A DNA stretch of 64,000 nt. Origin: Agroathelia rolfsii (lineage: Eukaryota > Basidiomycota > Agaricomycetes > Amylocorticiales > Amylocorticiaceae). Below the pieces are notes generated by a model. It worked only from the letters and a program-made list of their open reading frames with translations. It searched no databases and was not told the origin of the DNA. Positions 23,336 through 34,930 of the stretch are shown piece by piece (within the stretch, counting starts at the first letter, position 1; each line of letters opens with the position of its first letter). The translations under genes and the position numbers were made by a program. The stretch is from assembly GCA_018343915.1 (NCBI GenBank), contig JABRWF010000002.1, positions 558,001-622,000 on the forward strand. The letters run 5' to 3'.

Positions 23336-24626
23336 ATGTCCCACTATTCTAGCAAGATTATCCTCATCATTGGTGCAACTGGAGCACAGGGAACTGCCGT
23401 GATCGACGGTCTCCTGAAACCAGCAGCTGATGGGACGCCTTCTCCATATGTCGTACGCGCCTTGACTCGGGATCTGTCTAGTAAACGGGCGCAAGCGCTG
23501 GCAGCCAAGGGCGTGGAGCTTTTCCAAGGTGAGTAATACAGTAGGCGATAAATCCACAGTGCGACTGTGTGCTGAGCGATTTGCTACAAGGTTCCTTTAT
23601 GGACTTCACGTCTGTTTCTGCAGCGATGAAAGGCGCACATGGTGCCTTTGTTAACACGGATGGGTTTACCGTCGGCGAAGCCAAGGAAGCTTTTGCTGGA
23701 ATGAGGATTTTCGAGCTTGCGAAGGAAGCTGGGCTCAAGCACTTTGTATGGAGCTCCACACCTTATTCAATCAAGGTGAGTTCGCATTGCCTCAGATTTC
23801 AAGTTAGTCCCCTAATTCAGCTTCTTGTGTAGCTGGGAGGATACGATCCAAAATACAACGTTGCGCATAACAACTCCAAAGCACGTGTAACGGAATGGCT
23901 TAAACAGCAAGAGTCAGATGTCTCAGGGAATGGACTGGCATGGACATCACTTACCATGGGCATTTATCTTGACATGATCAAATTTGTGAGCCCTTTTCAT
24001 GGACCTGTAACGAGCACATACAGTAATAGCTGTCTCAATCTGTTTCTTAGCTTCTTGGCCCACTCAACATTCGAGCTGATGGGACGCGTGTCTTCGCTAA
24101 TCCCTTGTCAAAAGGACCTGTTGCACTTATCGCCTTGACAGACCTTGCTTTCTGGGTGCGTTATTCTCTAGAGAATAGAGAAAAGAGCTCTGGACAAGAC
24201 TTCCATATCGCTTCGGACCTAGTCACAATGGATACTTTACCTACGAGACTTACCGCCGCTACTGGTTTACCTGCGACTTACGTCCCACTAACCGTAGAGG
24301 AATGGATGAGCTACCAGAAGGGAAACCTGGACCGTCCCATGGCAGGAGAACGTAAAGAAAAGGAGTTTCCTGGTGACATCACCTGGAGGGAGGATTTCAC
24401 ATGTTGGTGGCACTGGTGGCGAGATTCGAGTAAATTGTGGCCTATTGACATGGAGTGGATTCGTTCGGTGCACCCTGGGTCGTTGACCTTTGAAGAATGG
24501 GTCAAGCAAACAAACTGGGATGGTAAGGTGGACACTAGTCTCTTGAAGAATGTAGAAACGGAATTTGGGAAGGGCGGAGAAAGACCAGGAAGTTTTGTCG
24601 ATATTGAAAGGGCAAGCCAACTTTGA
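23336..24626 (+). CDS. NmrA-like NAD(P)-binding protein
   Basis: Four exons: 23336-23528, 23591-23775, 23833-23985 and 24051-24626, giving 368 residues. The N-terminus IILIIGATGAQGTAVIDGLL is the GxxGxxG dinucleotide-binding turn typical of NmrA/HSCARG atypical SDRs, followed by VRALTRDLSS, AMKGAHGAFVNTDGF and HFVWSSTPYSIK. The middle ITLMGIY-like segment and the C-terminal Trp-rich CWWHWWRDS complete a full-length family member. The classic SDR YxxxK pair is not obvious, as in redox-sensing NmrA proteins. It faces the SDR array tail to tail. Whether it is an enzyme or a NADPH-sensing regulator cannot be told from sequence. Confidence 0.85.
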
Positions 24627-25736
24627 CAAGAGAAAAAAATGTCGGTATAGGGTGCTCTTTCTTCCTTCATATACAAATTGTTCGTGAATCATTACTCTTT
24701 GATGGGGGGGGGGGCTTGCTGTTCATGGTGTTCTCGTAGTGAAGCTTACGTGCGAAAAGTTGATAGCTGCCCTCAATTTTCTGTATGCCAAATATCCAAC
24801 CTGTGCTGATCATCCTATTGGAATACTTTCTTCGCTTGATGAGATGGTAACAGACCTAGGTGATGGATCAATAGCCCAGAGAGGTAGCTTGAGATGAGAC
24901 ACGTAGCCCAAGGGCATTAACCTATTCAGCAAACAACTAATTGAAGTCCTGCGCTTTGATCGTCATTTATGTCTTTACTCACTCTTGATCGCTTGTGTAA
25001 GGGTTGTCTAGTGATGGGACTACATACTTATTGATACCTCCATTTTCAGGTCAGTAAATCAAGACGGTTAGGTAATATGCAAACATTAGGAAGTCAACTA
25101 CCGGGATTGGCTATAACGGCATCCAACCTTCAAGTTTATATATATATCTGACTTATTCAATGACTTCCTTATTGCGATTCTTATCTGTAGATACGAGAAT
25201 AAGTTTAACCATATTCAAGTTTCCAGAATAATCTTTCGAAAGTTTTGAAGGTCTGTAGCGTGAAATGCCAGCGTATCAGGAGCACCAGTAAATGCGACGA
25301 TATTGTCGCACTTTATGTGCAGTTGGCAACTGGTCGTAGGCATCACTTCCGGGCCATTACATGCTTAATTATGTCGATATAGGTGTCTTGGATCACTGCC
25401 AGAGTCAGAGTTAATGCACATTCAGTTAGCGATTATTGCCACTTCAAACAGAAGGTGACTACAAAGTGAGCGGGGTTATAGAACGTCGACAGCAATACTA
25501 AGTTTGAAGCAGCTAGTATCACAAGGAAAACCGAACAATGATAATGCCATGGACTTGGAGATGAATTGAGTATATCGTCAGGCGCGTTAGAGTCAATATT
25601 AATGTCGAAGATAAGATGGACGGAGACTTGGCCCTTATATATCCAATCCTATTTAGAAGTTGACACCATACTAGTACTAGTTACATAATTGATGTCTTCG
25701 CTTGGTGTTATTATTTGCCAATTAATTATATCCTCT
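24627..25736. other. Intergenic gap between convergent genes
   Basis: It contains an 11-base G run at 24704-24714 and, from about 25433, the left arm of the first 1.9-kb SDR repeat unit. No gene recognised. Confidence 0.5.
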
Positions 25737-27304
25737 TCACCACGGTGCAATATCACCTTCAACAGTGTGAAAAGCTGGTCCAGCTTCGGGCCGTGTGGCA
25801 TTGTCTATTGTAGGAAGCATTTGGTTCACTGCTTGGTCCACGGGTACAAATGTCAATTTCTCGAAGAGGTGTTGGACGGGGAGAGCTTAAGTCGCGGTTA
25901 GTATTAACAAACATCAAAATTATCAGCAAAAGATGACATACACATATCAGTCTCTACAGGTCCTGGGCATAAAGGAAACACGACTGTACAAAGGGATCAG
26001 CCTATACCTCAAGATAAAAAAAAAGCTACCAATAAACCTCACCTAGACCGTCGTTTTCGAAATGCAGCTTTCGACAAAGGAAGTTCACCGCAGCCTTGGA
26101 TGCACCATAGGATACCCCGCCACCAAATGTTGGTCCAAGAGTAATGCTGCCTGCGCGAGAAGAGATAACAACAAACTTGGGCGCCGGATTACTAGCCTTG
26201 AGTAGGGAATAGGAAGCTTGGAAAAGTATAAGCGGTCCAACGACGTTGACCTGTGTTATAATCAGTCATTATCAGTTCCGGTGAGGCGATAGGTCTCCCT
26301 CTGTGGCATACCTCATAGTGCTCTTGCATAGCTTGTGCTGAAGTTTCAAGCGTTGAGTGCAGAGATTTAGAAATACCTTCACACATTTGATCATCAGTCA
26401 TGAAAACTTGACATCAGCGGCCGATCAACTACAAACTTACCTGCGTTGGCAATGACAACATCCAGTCTTCCAGCCTTTGCTTGGATTTCCTCGACGGCAG
26501 CCTTGTTACTAGCCTCGTCGGCTGAGATCAGCTTTACTATATGAAGCTTTCCAGGGAACTCCTTTGAAAGGGCTTCTAATTCGGTGGCATGTGTCGGATC
26601 ACGAGCTCCCGCAAACACAATGGCGTTATCGCGCTTTACAAGCGCTTTTGCGAATCCCAGTCCTATTCAAGTGATGGCGTTCAGAGCATATAATGCAAGA
26701 GCAGGGCTAAGAAATACCAATGCCGCGATTTGCTCCAGAAATAAGATACACTGTTGCTGGCATGATGGTTCAAATAACTTGTAGGTGTCGATAGGAGATG
26801 GATTTGCGAAGAGAAAAACTTTGTGCCGTGGCTGATGATGTTTTCCATGCGTCCATTAAGTAGGAATTCGGTCACCGTAATACGGGATTGTGTACGAGAT
26901 GGCTCTTTGTCATCCCTGTACGCATTCCACGTTGACTGCAATAAAGACGGGCAGTATGTGGGTCCAAGCTGCAGTTCGACTCAGGCTAGATTATGGGTGA
27001 ACGTTATTCCCGCCAATTTTAATGCTGTGAAAGCGTCACGCCACATGAGTAATCACTGTCAAAGGGAATAGAATTGTTATGCCAATACCAACATGAAACT
27101 CGGACATACAAACATAATTACACCACACACAACGCCGCGACCCCTTTTATCTGGCTTACAAAACCATCTATACTCGTACTAAGCACCCGCCACCGGGCTT
27201 TCGCCAGTACATTATGCATTTGATTGCAGTATCCAATCGATGGTGATATTTAGAGAGGCATGGTTGTCATCTTATAAGGGGAACTTCAAATTATCAGTGC
27301 GCGT
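25433..27304. repeat. SDR repeat unit 1
   Basis: This unit recurs in direct orientation at about 27687-29577. It carries SDR gene A with both flanks. The match ends near the shared CAGTGCGCGT at 27295-27304. Exons 1-5 of the gene and about 200 bases upstream look nearly identical between copies; outer flanks look roughly 75-85% alike by eye. Ends are approximate. Confidence 0.8.
25737..26763 (-). CDS. Short-chain dehydrogenase/reductase, paralogue A
   Basis: Six exons: 26763-26718, 26662-26441, 26406-26312, 26250-26043, 25983-25942 and 25885-25737, giving 253 residues. Classical SDR features in order: GANRGIG cofactor turn, LDVVIANAG, VNVVGPLILFQASY, VVISSR (catalytic Ser) and the YGASK active-site Tyr/Lys, then PGPVETDM and HTVEGDIAPW at the end. 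The class resembles fungal NorA/ketoreductase-like cytosolic SDRs that use NADP(H); the substrate is unknown. Removing a 34-base segment (26440-26407) is required to keep the frame after ANAG. Nearly identical to paralogue B except in the first half of the last exon. Confidence 0.88.
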
Positions 27305-27992
27305 TGGCCTGCCAATGAGTTTCAACGCACTTGCCGGAAAACCACAATCGCAGCTGACGCTGCGGTTGCGAGAAAGCCAGATGGCGGTTATGAGACGGAG
27401 GTAAATGGTAGCACTCCAGGAATTCCGGCTTTTTCTTTTGCTTGTTTGTTTTGTGGTTTTCCGGCAAGTGTGTATAGAGATCTACAGGTGTTCACGTCAT
27501 GTCTAGTGCTACCAGTAGCACTAGCACACCTGGCCAGCTGATACATGTTTGTAGAGTTGAGAATATGCTGTTTCCAAGCCACTTAGGAGATTGATAATGA
27601 GGAGATATGCAAGCAAGACCAACAATGAGGGCATATAGTGGAAATTATAGCGCTGATGCGTGCAAAAATTCCAGGCCTGCATCAATATACTGTCGCTTCA
27701 AGTAGAAGGTGGCTACAAATAGTGCGGTCTTGAAGAAAATCGACAGCAGTACTGAGTTTGAAGTGACCAGTAGGCCCATAAGAAAAACCGAATAATGATA
27801 CTACCATGGACTTGCAGATAACTTGAATGCGCGGCCATTAGAATGAATATCAGTGTCAAAGATAAGATGGACAGAGGCCTGGCCCTCATATCTATAATCT
27901 TATTTAGAGATTAACATCATATTGGTACTAGTTACATAAGTATTATTTATGGACTTATTGTTATTATTTGTCAAAGGAAAAGCATATCTTCT
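26764..27992. other. Gap between SDR A and SDR B
   Basis: It holds the upstream part of repeat unit 1, the 143-bp inverted-repeat element at 27328-27470, and the left arm of repeat unit 2. No separate gene recognised. Confidence 0.5.
27328..27470. mobile_element. MITE-like element with 20-bp terminal inverted repeats
   Basis: The left end CACTTGCCGGAAAACCACAA (27328-27347) is matched exactly, inverted, at 27451-27470. The 103-base interior has no coding capacity and a small inner CGCAGC/GCTGCG-type hairpin. No clear target-site duplication flanks it. It sits between the two SDR repeat units. The class is unknown. Confidence 0.55.
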
Positions 27993-29577
27993 TCACCACG
28001 GTGCAATATCACCTTCAACAGTGTGAAAAGCTGGTCCAGCTTCGGGCCGCGTGGCATTATCTATTGTAGGAAGCATTTGGCTTACTGCTTGTTCCACGGA
28101 TATGAATGTAATGTCCTTGAAGAGCTTCCGGGCGGGAAGAGCTTAAGTCGCAGTTAGTATTAACAAACATCAAAATTATCAGCAAAAGATGACATACACA
28201 TATCAGTCTCTACAGGTCCTGGGCATAAAGGAAACACGACTGTACAAAGGGATCAGCCTATACCTAAAGATAAGAAAAGCTACCAATAAACCTCACCTAG
28301 ACCGTCGTTTTCGAAATGCAGCTTTCGACAAAGGAAGTTCACCCCAGCCTTGGATGCACCATAGGATACCCCGCCACCAAATGTTGGTCCAAGAGTAATG
28401 CTGCCTGCGCGAGAAGAGATAACAACAAACTTGGGCGCCGGATTACTAGCCTTGAGTAGGGAATAGGAAGCTTGGAAAAGTATAAGCGGTCCAACGACGT
28501 TGACCTGTGTTATAATCAGTCATTATCAGTTCCGGTGAGACGATAGGTCTCCCTCTGTGGCATACCTCATAGTGCTCTTGCATAGCTTGTGCTGAAGTTT
28601 CAAGCGTTGAGTGCAGAGATTTAGCAATACCTTCACACATTTGATCATCAGCCATGAAAACTTGACATCAGCAGCCGATCAACTGCAAACTTACCTGCGT
28701 TGGCAATGACAACATCCAGTCTTCCAGCCTTTGCTTGGATTTCCTCGACGGCAGCCTTGTTACTAGCCTCGTCGGCCGAGATCAGCTTTACTATATGAAG
28801 CTTTCCAGGGAACTCCTTTGAAAGGGCTTCTAATTCGGTGGCATGTGTCGGATCACGAGCTCCCGCAAACACAATGGCGTTATCGCGCTTTACAAGCGCT
28901 TTTGCGAATCCTAGTCCTATTCAAGTGATGGCGTTCAGAGCATATAATGCAAGAGCAGGGCTAAGAAATACCAATGCCGCGATTTGCTCCAGAAATAAGA
29001 TACACTGTTGCTGGCATGATAGTTCAAGTAACTTGTAGGTGTCGATAGGAGATGGATTTGCGAAGAGAAAAACTTTGTACCGTGGCTGATGATGTTTTCC
29101 ATGCGTCCATTAAGTAGGAATTCGGTCACCGTAATACGGGATTGTGTACGAGATGGCTCTTTGTCATCCCTGTACGCATTCCACGTTGACTGCAATAGAG
29201 ACGGGCAGTATGTGGGTCCAAGCTGCAGTTCGACTCAGGCTAGATTATGGGTGAACGTTAATGTGACCAATCTTAATGTTGTCGACGCGTCATCTCACCG
29301 GCTTGCTGATGGATGGGCTTGGAGTCAGCATGAGTAATCACTGTTAACCGTGGATAGCCAAATCAAGACCGAGGGGAATAGAGTTGTTACGCTGATGGTA
29401 AAATGAAACTTGGACCGCATACAACCGGATGGGCCGCGGCCCCTTTTACCTAGCTTACAAAGGCATCTATGTTCTTACTAAGCACCCGCCACCAGGCTTT
29501 GCTATGCATTTGGTTGCACTATCCGATCAATGATAATATTTAGGGAGGCATGGTTGTCGTTCTACACCAGTGCGCGT
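27687..29577. repeat. SDR repeat unit 2
   Basis: Direct copy of the unit at about 25433-27304, offset 2254 bases across the gene core. It carries SDR gene B. Small indels, such as an A-run in intron 5, separate the copies. Confidence 0.8.
27993..29017 (-). CDS. Short-chain dehydrogenase/reductase, paralogue B
   Basis: Same six-exon structure as paralogue A, shifted by 2254 bases (start ATG at 29017, stop TGA at 27995-27993). GANRGIG, ANAG, VVISSR and the SDR Tyr/Lys site are kept, and all frames are open. Differences from A are few in exons 1-5 (for example MADDQM for MTDDQM, and Gly for Ala after the active-site Lys), but the first half of exon 6 differs strongly: LPARKLFKDITFISVEQAVS replaces LPVQHLFEKLTFVPVDQAVN. 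The 34-base intron after ANAG is kept. Probably a functional recent duplicate. Confidence 0.87.
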
Positions 29578-30059
29578 GAACTCAAGCACTATGGGATCAT
29601 ACGATGCAAGATTCCATCAAATGCTTGGCATACCATCAACAACATGCAATCATAATCAGAGCTTGATAACTGGAGCTTACATTTGTCTCAAATTTGCAAA
29701 TAGTCCGGTGTGCGTAATGGGTCCCAGAAAATGCGTATTCTATCCGACTAATCGCCGGGATGCGACCGTTTTTATATCATACAATCCAGACTATTGGCGA
29801 TTAGATAGAGATGAGCGAATGGTTTTTTCGAACCATATTTGTAGAGCTTGCCCAAATCGTTTAGGCCATACCGGTGTCTGAGCTGCCAAGAGGTTGCGGT
29901 GTTTCCAAGACCAAGTGCAGGCATGTTTATAATCGTATATATGCTAGTTTCCCAAAATCAAAGTATATTGTAGCTACGCAAATGCTGAAATTAACTTGCC
30001 GTGATATCTTACAGCTATTTGAAGCCCCTACTGTGCTTGAAGCAAGAAGGGATGGATTA
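29018..30059. other. Gap between SDR B and SDR C
   Basis: The left half is the upstream arm of repeat unit 2, to about 29577. Plus-strand frames at 29570-30218 run antisense into SDR C and look like shadows. Confidence 0.5.
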
Positions 30060-31078
30060 TTACCACGGTGCAACAGTACCCTCGACCGTGTGGAATGCCG
30101 GCCCAGTTTCGGGCCGTGTAGCATTGTCTATCGTAGGAAGCATCTGATTCACGGCTTGATCCACGGGTATGAACGTTACACCCTTGAAGATCTCAATATC
30201 CTGACTGGAAGCAGCTAAAGCTACAGTAAGTAATCGATCTCTCTAAAAATGATAACAAAAATTTCATACACATGTCTGTATCCACTGGTCCAGGGCAAAT
30301 AGGGAACACAACTTATCCAAGAAATTGGCTTATGTCAAAGTAGCAAAGTCATTAATGAAGCTCACCCAGACCATCATTTTCAAAATGCAGCTTTCGACAG
30401 AGGAAGTTCACCGCAGATTTGGATACACCATAGGGAACAGCACCAAGAAGGGCCGATCCGATGGTAATACTACCCAATCGAGATGATATGACGACAAATT
30501 TAGGCGCAGGGTTCCTAGCCTGGAGTAGAGGATAGGAAGCCTGGAAAAGTACCAGGGGCCCGATAACATTGACCTGTAACATATATTGTCAGTCAGAGTT
30601 CCTGTAAGTTTAACGGTACCTTCTCTGGTATACCTCATAGTGGTCTCTCATAGCCTGTGCTGACATCTCAAGCGTCGACAGCTCCATAGATTTAGCAATG
30701 CCTTCAAAAAACTGATCAGCTTCAAAATCGTGATATCAACAGCGGAAACGGACCTGCATTAGCGATGACAACATCCAGTCTTCCAGCCTTTACTTTTATT
30801 TCCTCAACGGCAGCCCTGTTGCTAGCTTCATCGGCTGAGATCAACTTTACTATGTAAAGCTTTCCAGGGAACTCCTTTGCAAGAGCTTTCAATTCCGACA
30901 CATAGGTCAGGTCACGAGCTCCCGCGAACACAATGACATTATCGCGTTTTACAAGAGCTTTAACAAATCCGAGTCCTATCTCAGATGTGTCATTCAGCGT
31001 ATATATACTCCAGAAAGAGGGCCAAAACATACCAATACCGCGATTTGCTCCAGAAATGAGATAAACTGTTGCTGGCAT
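30060..31078 (-). CDS. Short-chain dehydrogenase/reductase, paralogue C
   Basis: The same six-exon plan: ATG at 31078, GANRGIG, exon 2 LGFVKALVKRDN through LDVVIANAG, exon 3 beginning ADQFFEGIAKSM, exon 4 with VVISSR and YGVSK, exon 5 VVFPICPGPVDTDM and exon 6 ending VEGTVAPW with TAA at 30062-30060. All catalytic residues are present. A 34-base segment after ANAG must be removed, at the same place as in A and B. C is clearly more diverged from A/B than these are from each other, and closer to D in exon 5. Likely functional; substrate unknown. Confidence 0.86.
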
Positions 31079-32344
31079 GATAGTTCGGATGACTTGTGGT
31101 TATTTAGTGTGAAAAAAAGAACTCGGGGCTTTCTTGCTACTCATGGTGTCCTCATGCATACGTTAAGTAGGAACCGGGCTGCCGCAGGTCAAAAATGCAT
31201 ACGAGATAACCCTTAGTAATCCTGCTACGTACTATGTATTAACTGCAATAAAAACGGACAAAATGTGGGTTCAGGCCGTTCATGTTGGAATCCGTCGGAC
31301 AACGTCCGTGTCCGAGTGAGCCTGGGTAATTGGTAGTTCCCTATACGGACTCTAACTATTTATTCCTCTCATTCATTCTGACTAATAGTGATTGAATTAT
31401 ATCGATGCCGTGAAAGTATCAAGACGCACGCTGATTTGCTAAGAAAATTATCTCGTAGGCTATCCACATAGGTCCGAGCACTACTCTGATTATCCCGATA
31501 GCTGGGCGGCTTGATGCTAGCAACAAGGCATTGCCAGTGATCAAGACAAAAAAATATAGATAAACAAAATATATTTGCCTTATGCTAGTGGCTAGGAATA
31601 GGCCAATAGGGTGCGATGGTTTGCCATCATTCAAGCTGTCAATACGTATGCCTTGAGCGTTAGGCCGCCGGGCTATTGGGATCACCGGAGCAGCAGTGCT
31701 TGGGCCTATGGGCGTAGCCTAGTACGATATATTTTTCTCCAAATCCAGTAGACTAAACAGACACACACCCCGCGCAGGAGTGTTTATCGTTTCTTGAACC
31801 GTTGTAATTATAGCAGGGCAAATGAGGATTGAGAACGACAGACCCGGAATATCCTTATCCTAGTCCACAATTGCCGCGGCGGCCCTCAGACTTGCCAGAG
31901 ATTCACGTATTTAATCACACCTAGAGAATATCAAACAACAGGAAGATGTCGCCAGCTCTTTTGCTGAAGTTCTCGTTTTCTGTCAAAAGGGGTTTTTAGC
32001 TTGCCCTGTTTTTGAATAGTATACTTCTTACTAAGACTTTGTAATCTTGTGAGAATATTAATGAGGGGGCATATGAGGTCAAATGGAATACCGTAACACT
32101 ATACGTGATATAATGGTGTGCATTGCGATCATTCAATGATTTGATATAGTGAAGTCCAAGACACGGCACTCATGGCTCAAGCCATGATACTGCACAAATT
32201 ATATTCTTCGGTTGGGTGGCAGTTACTATTCATCCCCGGAGAGAATCACCACTGGTGTGAGGTGAAGGGATAAGGTAATCTCGTATATGCTATCTTATTC
32301 AAAAACCAACGTACATGGAAGATCTGAAAAGGTGTATGCCCTCT
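31079..32344. other. Gap between SDR C and SDR D
   Basis: A minus-strand frame at 31419-31685 has no ATG start and no recognised family. Nothing else was identified. Confidence 0.4.
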
Positions 32345-33399
32345 TCACCATGGTGCAATATCATCTTCAACTGTGTGGAAGACCGGTCCTGCTTCGGGTC
32401 GCGTAGCATTGTCTATGATACGAAGCATTTGGACTACTACTTGATGTACGGATATGAATGTTATACTCTTGAAGACCTCAAAATCCTGATTGGAAGCAGC
32501 TAAAGCCGTAATCAGTGACAGATTCCTCGAAAATAATAAGGAAAATACTGTACTCATATCTGTATCCACTGGTCCAGGGCAAATAGGAAACACAACTGAC
32601 ACAACACATCAGCCTACATGAAAACAAGAAAGCTATCAACGAAGCTCACTTATGCCATCATTTTCAAAGTGTAGCTTCCGACAAAGATAGTTCACCGCAG
32701 ATTTCGATGCGCCATAGGGAACAGCACCAACAAGGGCCGATCCGATGGTAATACTTCCTACTCGAGAAGAGATAACCACAAACTTGGGCGCAGGATTACT
32801 GGCCTTGAGTAGAGGATAGGAAGCTTGAAAAAGCACAAGCGGGCCTATAACATTGACCTGTGTCAGGTATAAGTAAATTTGTGTCACTGTGAACTCAATA
32901 AACTCCTTGCTTGTATATACCTCAAAATGATCTCTCATAGCTTGACCTGGCGTTTCAAGTGCCAATAAGTGCATAGCTTTAGCAATACCTTTACGAAACT
33001 GATCAGCTCTGAAAATATGAAGAAGACCGCCGGGCAGCTGCAAACTAACCAGCATTAGCTATAACAACATCCAGCCTTCCTGTCTTCGTTATGATCTCCT
33101 CGACGGCAGCCCTATTGCTAGTTTCGTCAGCAGAGATCAATTTCACTATATGAAGTTTTTGGGGGAACTCCTTTGCAAGGGCTTCTAATTCGACGACTTG
33201 TGTTAGATCGCGAGCTCCTGCAAACACGATGACGTTATCGCGTTTCACAAGCGCTTCTACAAATCCTAACCCTACTCAGAAAGAGTGCTTTCATTCAGTA
33301 TGCATGCTCTAACAACATAAAACAATATATATATATATAAATAAAAGACATACCGATACCACGATTTGCGCCAGAAACGAGATAAACTGTTGCTGGCAT
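32345..33399 (-). CDS. Short-chain dehydrogenase/reductase, paralogue D
   Basis: Fourth tandem member, same intron positions. ATG at 33399; exon 1 33399-33354 (MPATVYLVSGANRGIG), exon 2 from 33272 to 33050 (GFVEALVKRDNVIVFAGARD to VIANA), exon 3 ADQFRKGIAKAMH, exon 4 VNVIGPLVLFQASYPLL, VVISSR and YGASK, exon 5 VFPICPGPVDTDM, exon 6 ending VEDDIAPW with TGA at 32347-32345. The intron after ANAG is 43 bases here and ends in CAGAG. Catalytic Ser/Tyr/Lys are kept. With A-C it forms a head-to-tail array, all on the minus strand. Confidence 0.86.
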
Positions 33400-34930
33400 G
33401 ATGACACAGTAACCCAAAAAGTTAGTATTTCGTGGATGGAGACTACGTGGGGAGATAGAAGAAAATCTGGGTTGCTACTTACAATATTATCACCGTATAT
33501 GTCTTAAGTAGTATGCAGTCAGACCTGAGAATGCCCCGAGTAATTCTGACACGCAATCCACACCGTATTAGTGATGGGCAATACTTTGGATCGTCAGGTC
33601 AAATGCCCGCCCAGTGTTCAGAAAATTCTGCCCTAAGTTGAAAGTTGCTAAAACCGTACATGTATCACCGAACTGGCCCACCGGCAAGCGAACCCCGGCT
33701 TAAAGAGCTATTCTGAGCCAGCATGAAAAATCCTATAGTGTTATACTCAATCGCTAATAGCAAGTTGAAACAAGATATAGGGTCATATAATGTTCCTATT
33801 GCATTATGTGGCGCACTAGTGTGATGCATTGAACAGGTCGTGCAGTTTCCGAGTCGTGACGTAGTCTCCATTAGGTAGACTCTGAGTTTTCTGGCGTGGT
33901 GTGGGAACGGAATCTAGTACATTCGGTGTGGTTTCGGATTACACTGTGACTTGCCAGTGCACGTAAATTGAGGGCAACGTTTAATGAGTATGAATCAGCA
34001 GGTCTATTAGGTTGCAAACAAAGCTGATTATGATCCCATTCAAGATAAATATCCAGAACGTGACCCTGATTGACTGAAGCTTCGAACGATTGTCTAAGTG
34101 AGCGGCGTCAGCAAGCCGCCCGCCAGTGAATATCAGCTCGTCAGGTTGGAGTTGCAAGCAGACTCCGACCGACGTTCGCTACCCTCAAAATGTTGGAATC
34201 TACCCAAAAGAGATGGATCACAAGCAATGCGAACCCCTTTCGTCAAAACTTCATACTCAATACATTACACACAGAGAATCTAGTGATCGAGCACCAAACT
34301 GCTATATTCCGAATTTGTAATACTAAGTTACAAGTAAATACAAATACAAAAGAAACGAAAAAGTAGATGAGAGCGAGAAGAAAAAAGATGAACTCAAGCT
34401 TCGTCATTACTAAAAGTGTGCGACACCGGCAAGGCCAAAGGAAGGAAGGAAAGAAGAAAACCTTGCGTTTTAATCCCAAAGAAAAGTGACCAACCCAAAA
34501 AGGGTAAAGCAAGCAGGCGGTGATTGATGAGCTAGGGTGATATCAATGATGGTGATATTTGGGGGGAGGGGGGGAGTGGATGGGGATGGGGATGATGGAC
34601 GTGATGGATGTCTGTATGGGTGAATGTACGTGTTGTCGTTAGTACTGAATCGAGTTGGGTGTTTTTTCTTCGGGAATCCATAATCGAGGCTGTTGCTAAT
34701 CACGTAAGGAGAACAAAAGAAAACAGCGATAGCACTGATAATAAATCAAGCAAACAAGCGTGAATGCACAAAAGAAAAAGAAAGAAAAAAACATTTTAAG
34801 TGTAATGATCGGAGGTGTAAGTTAGAGTGTGTCACTGGCAATAACAAACAGATAGCTTAATGCAAAAGAAATCGTGAGTAGAAAGAATCAATCGTAAAGA
34901 ATTCGGGATGAGTGAAGAGTCGATGATGGT
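33400..34930. other. Gap upstream of the SDR array and downstream of IRE1
   Basis: The left part is the promoter side of SDR D. The right part is the 3' flank of IRE1, with G-rich runs at 34561-34575. Short frames are not gene-like. Confidence 0.5.

Noticed and set aside
29570..30218. Plus-strand frames overlapping SDR C
   Set aside because: They are antisense to the SDR exons and have no recognisable protein text.
31419..31685. Minus-strand 88-codon frame between SDR C and D
   Set aside because: No ATG start, no splice support and no family recognised.
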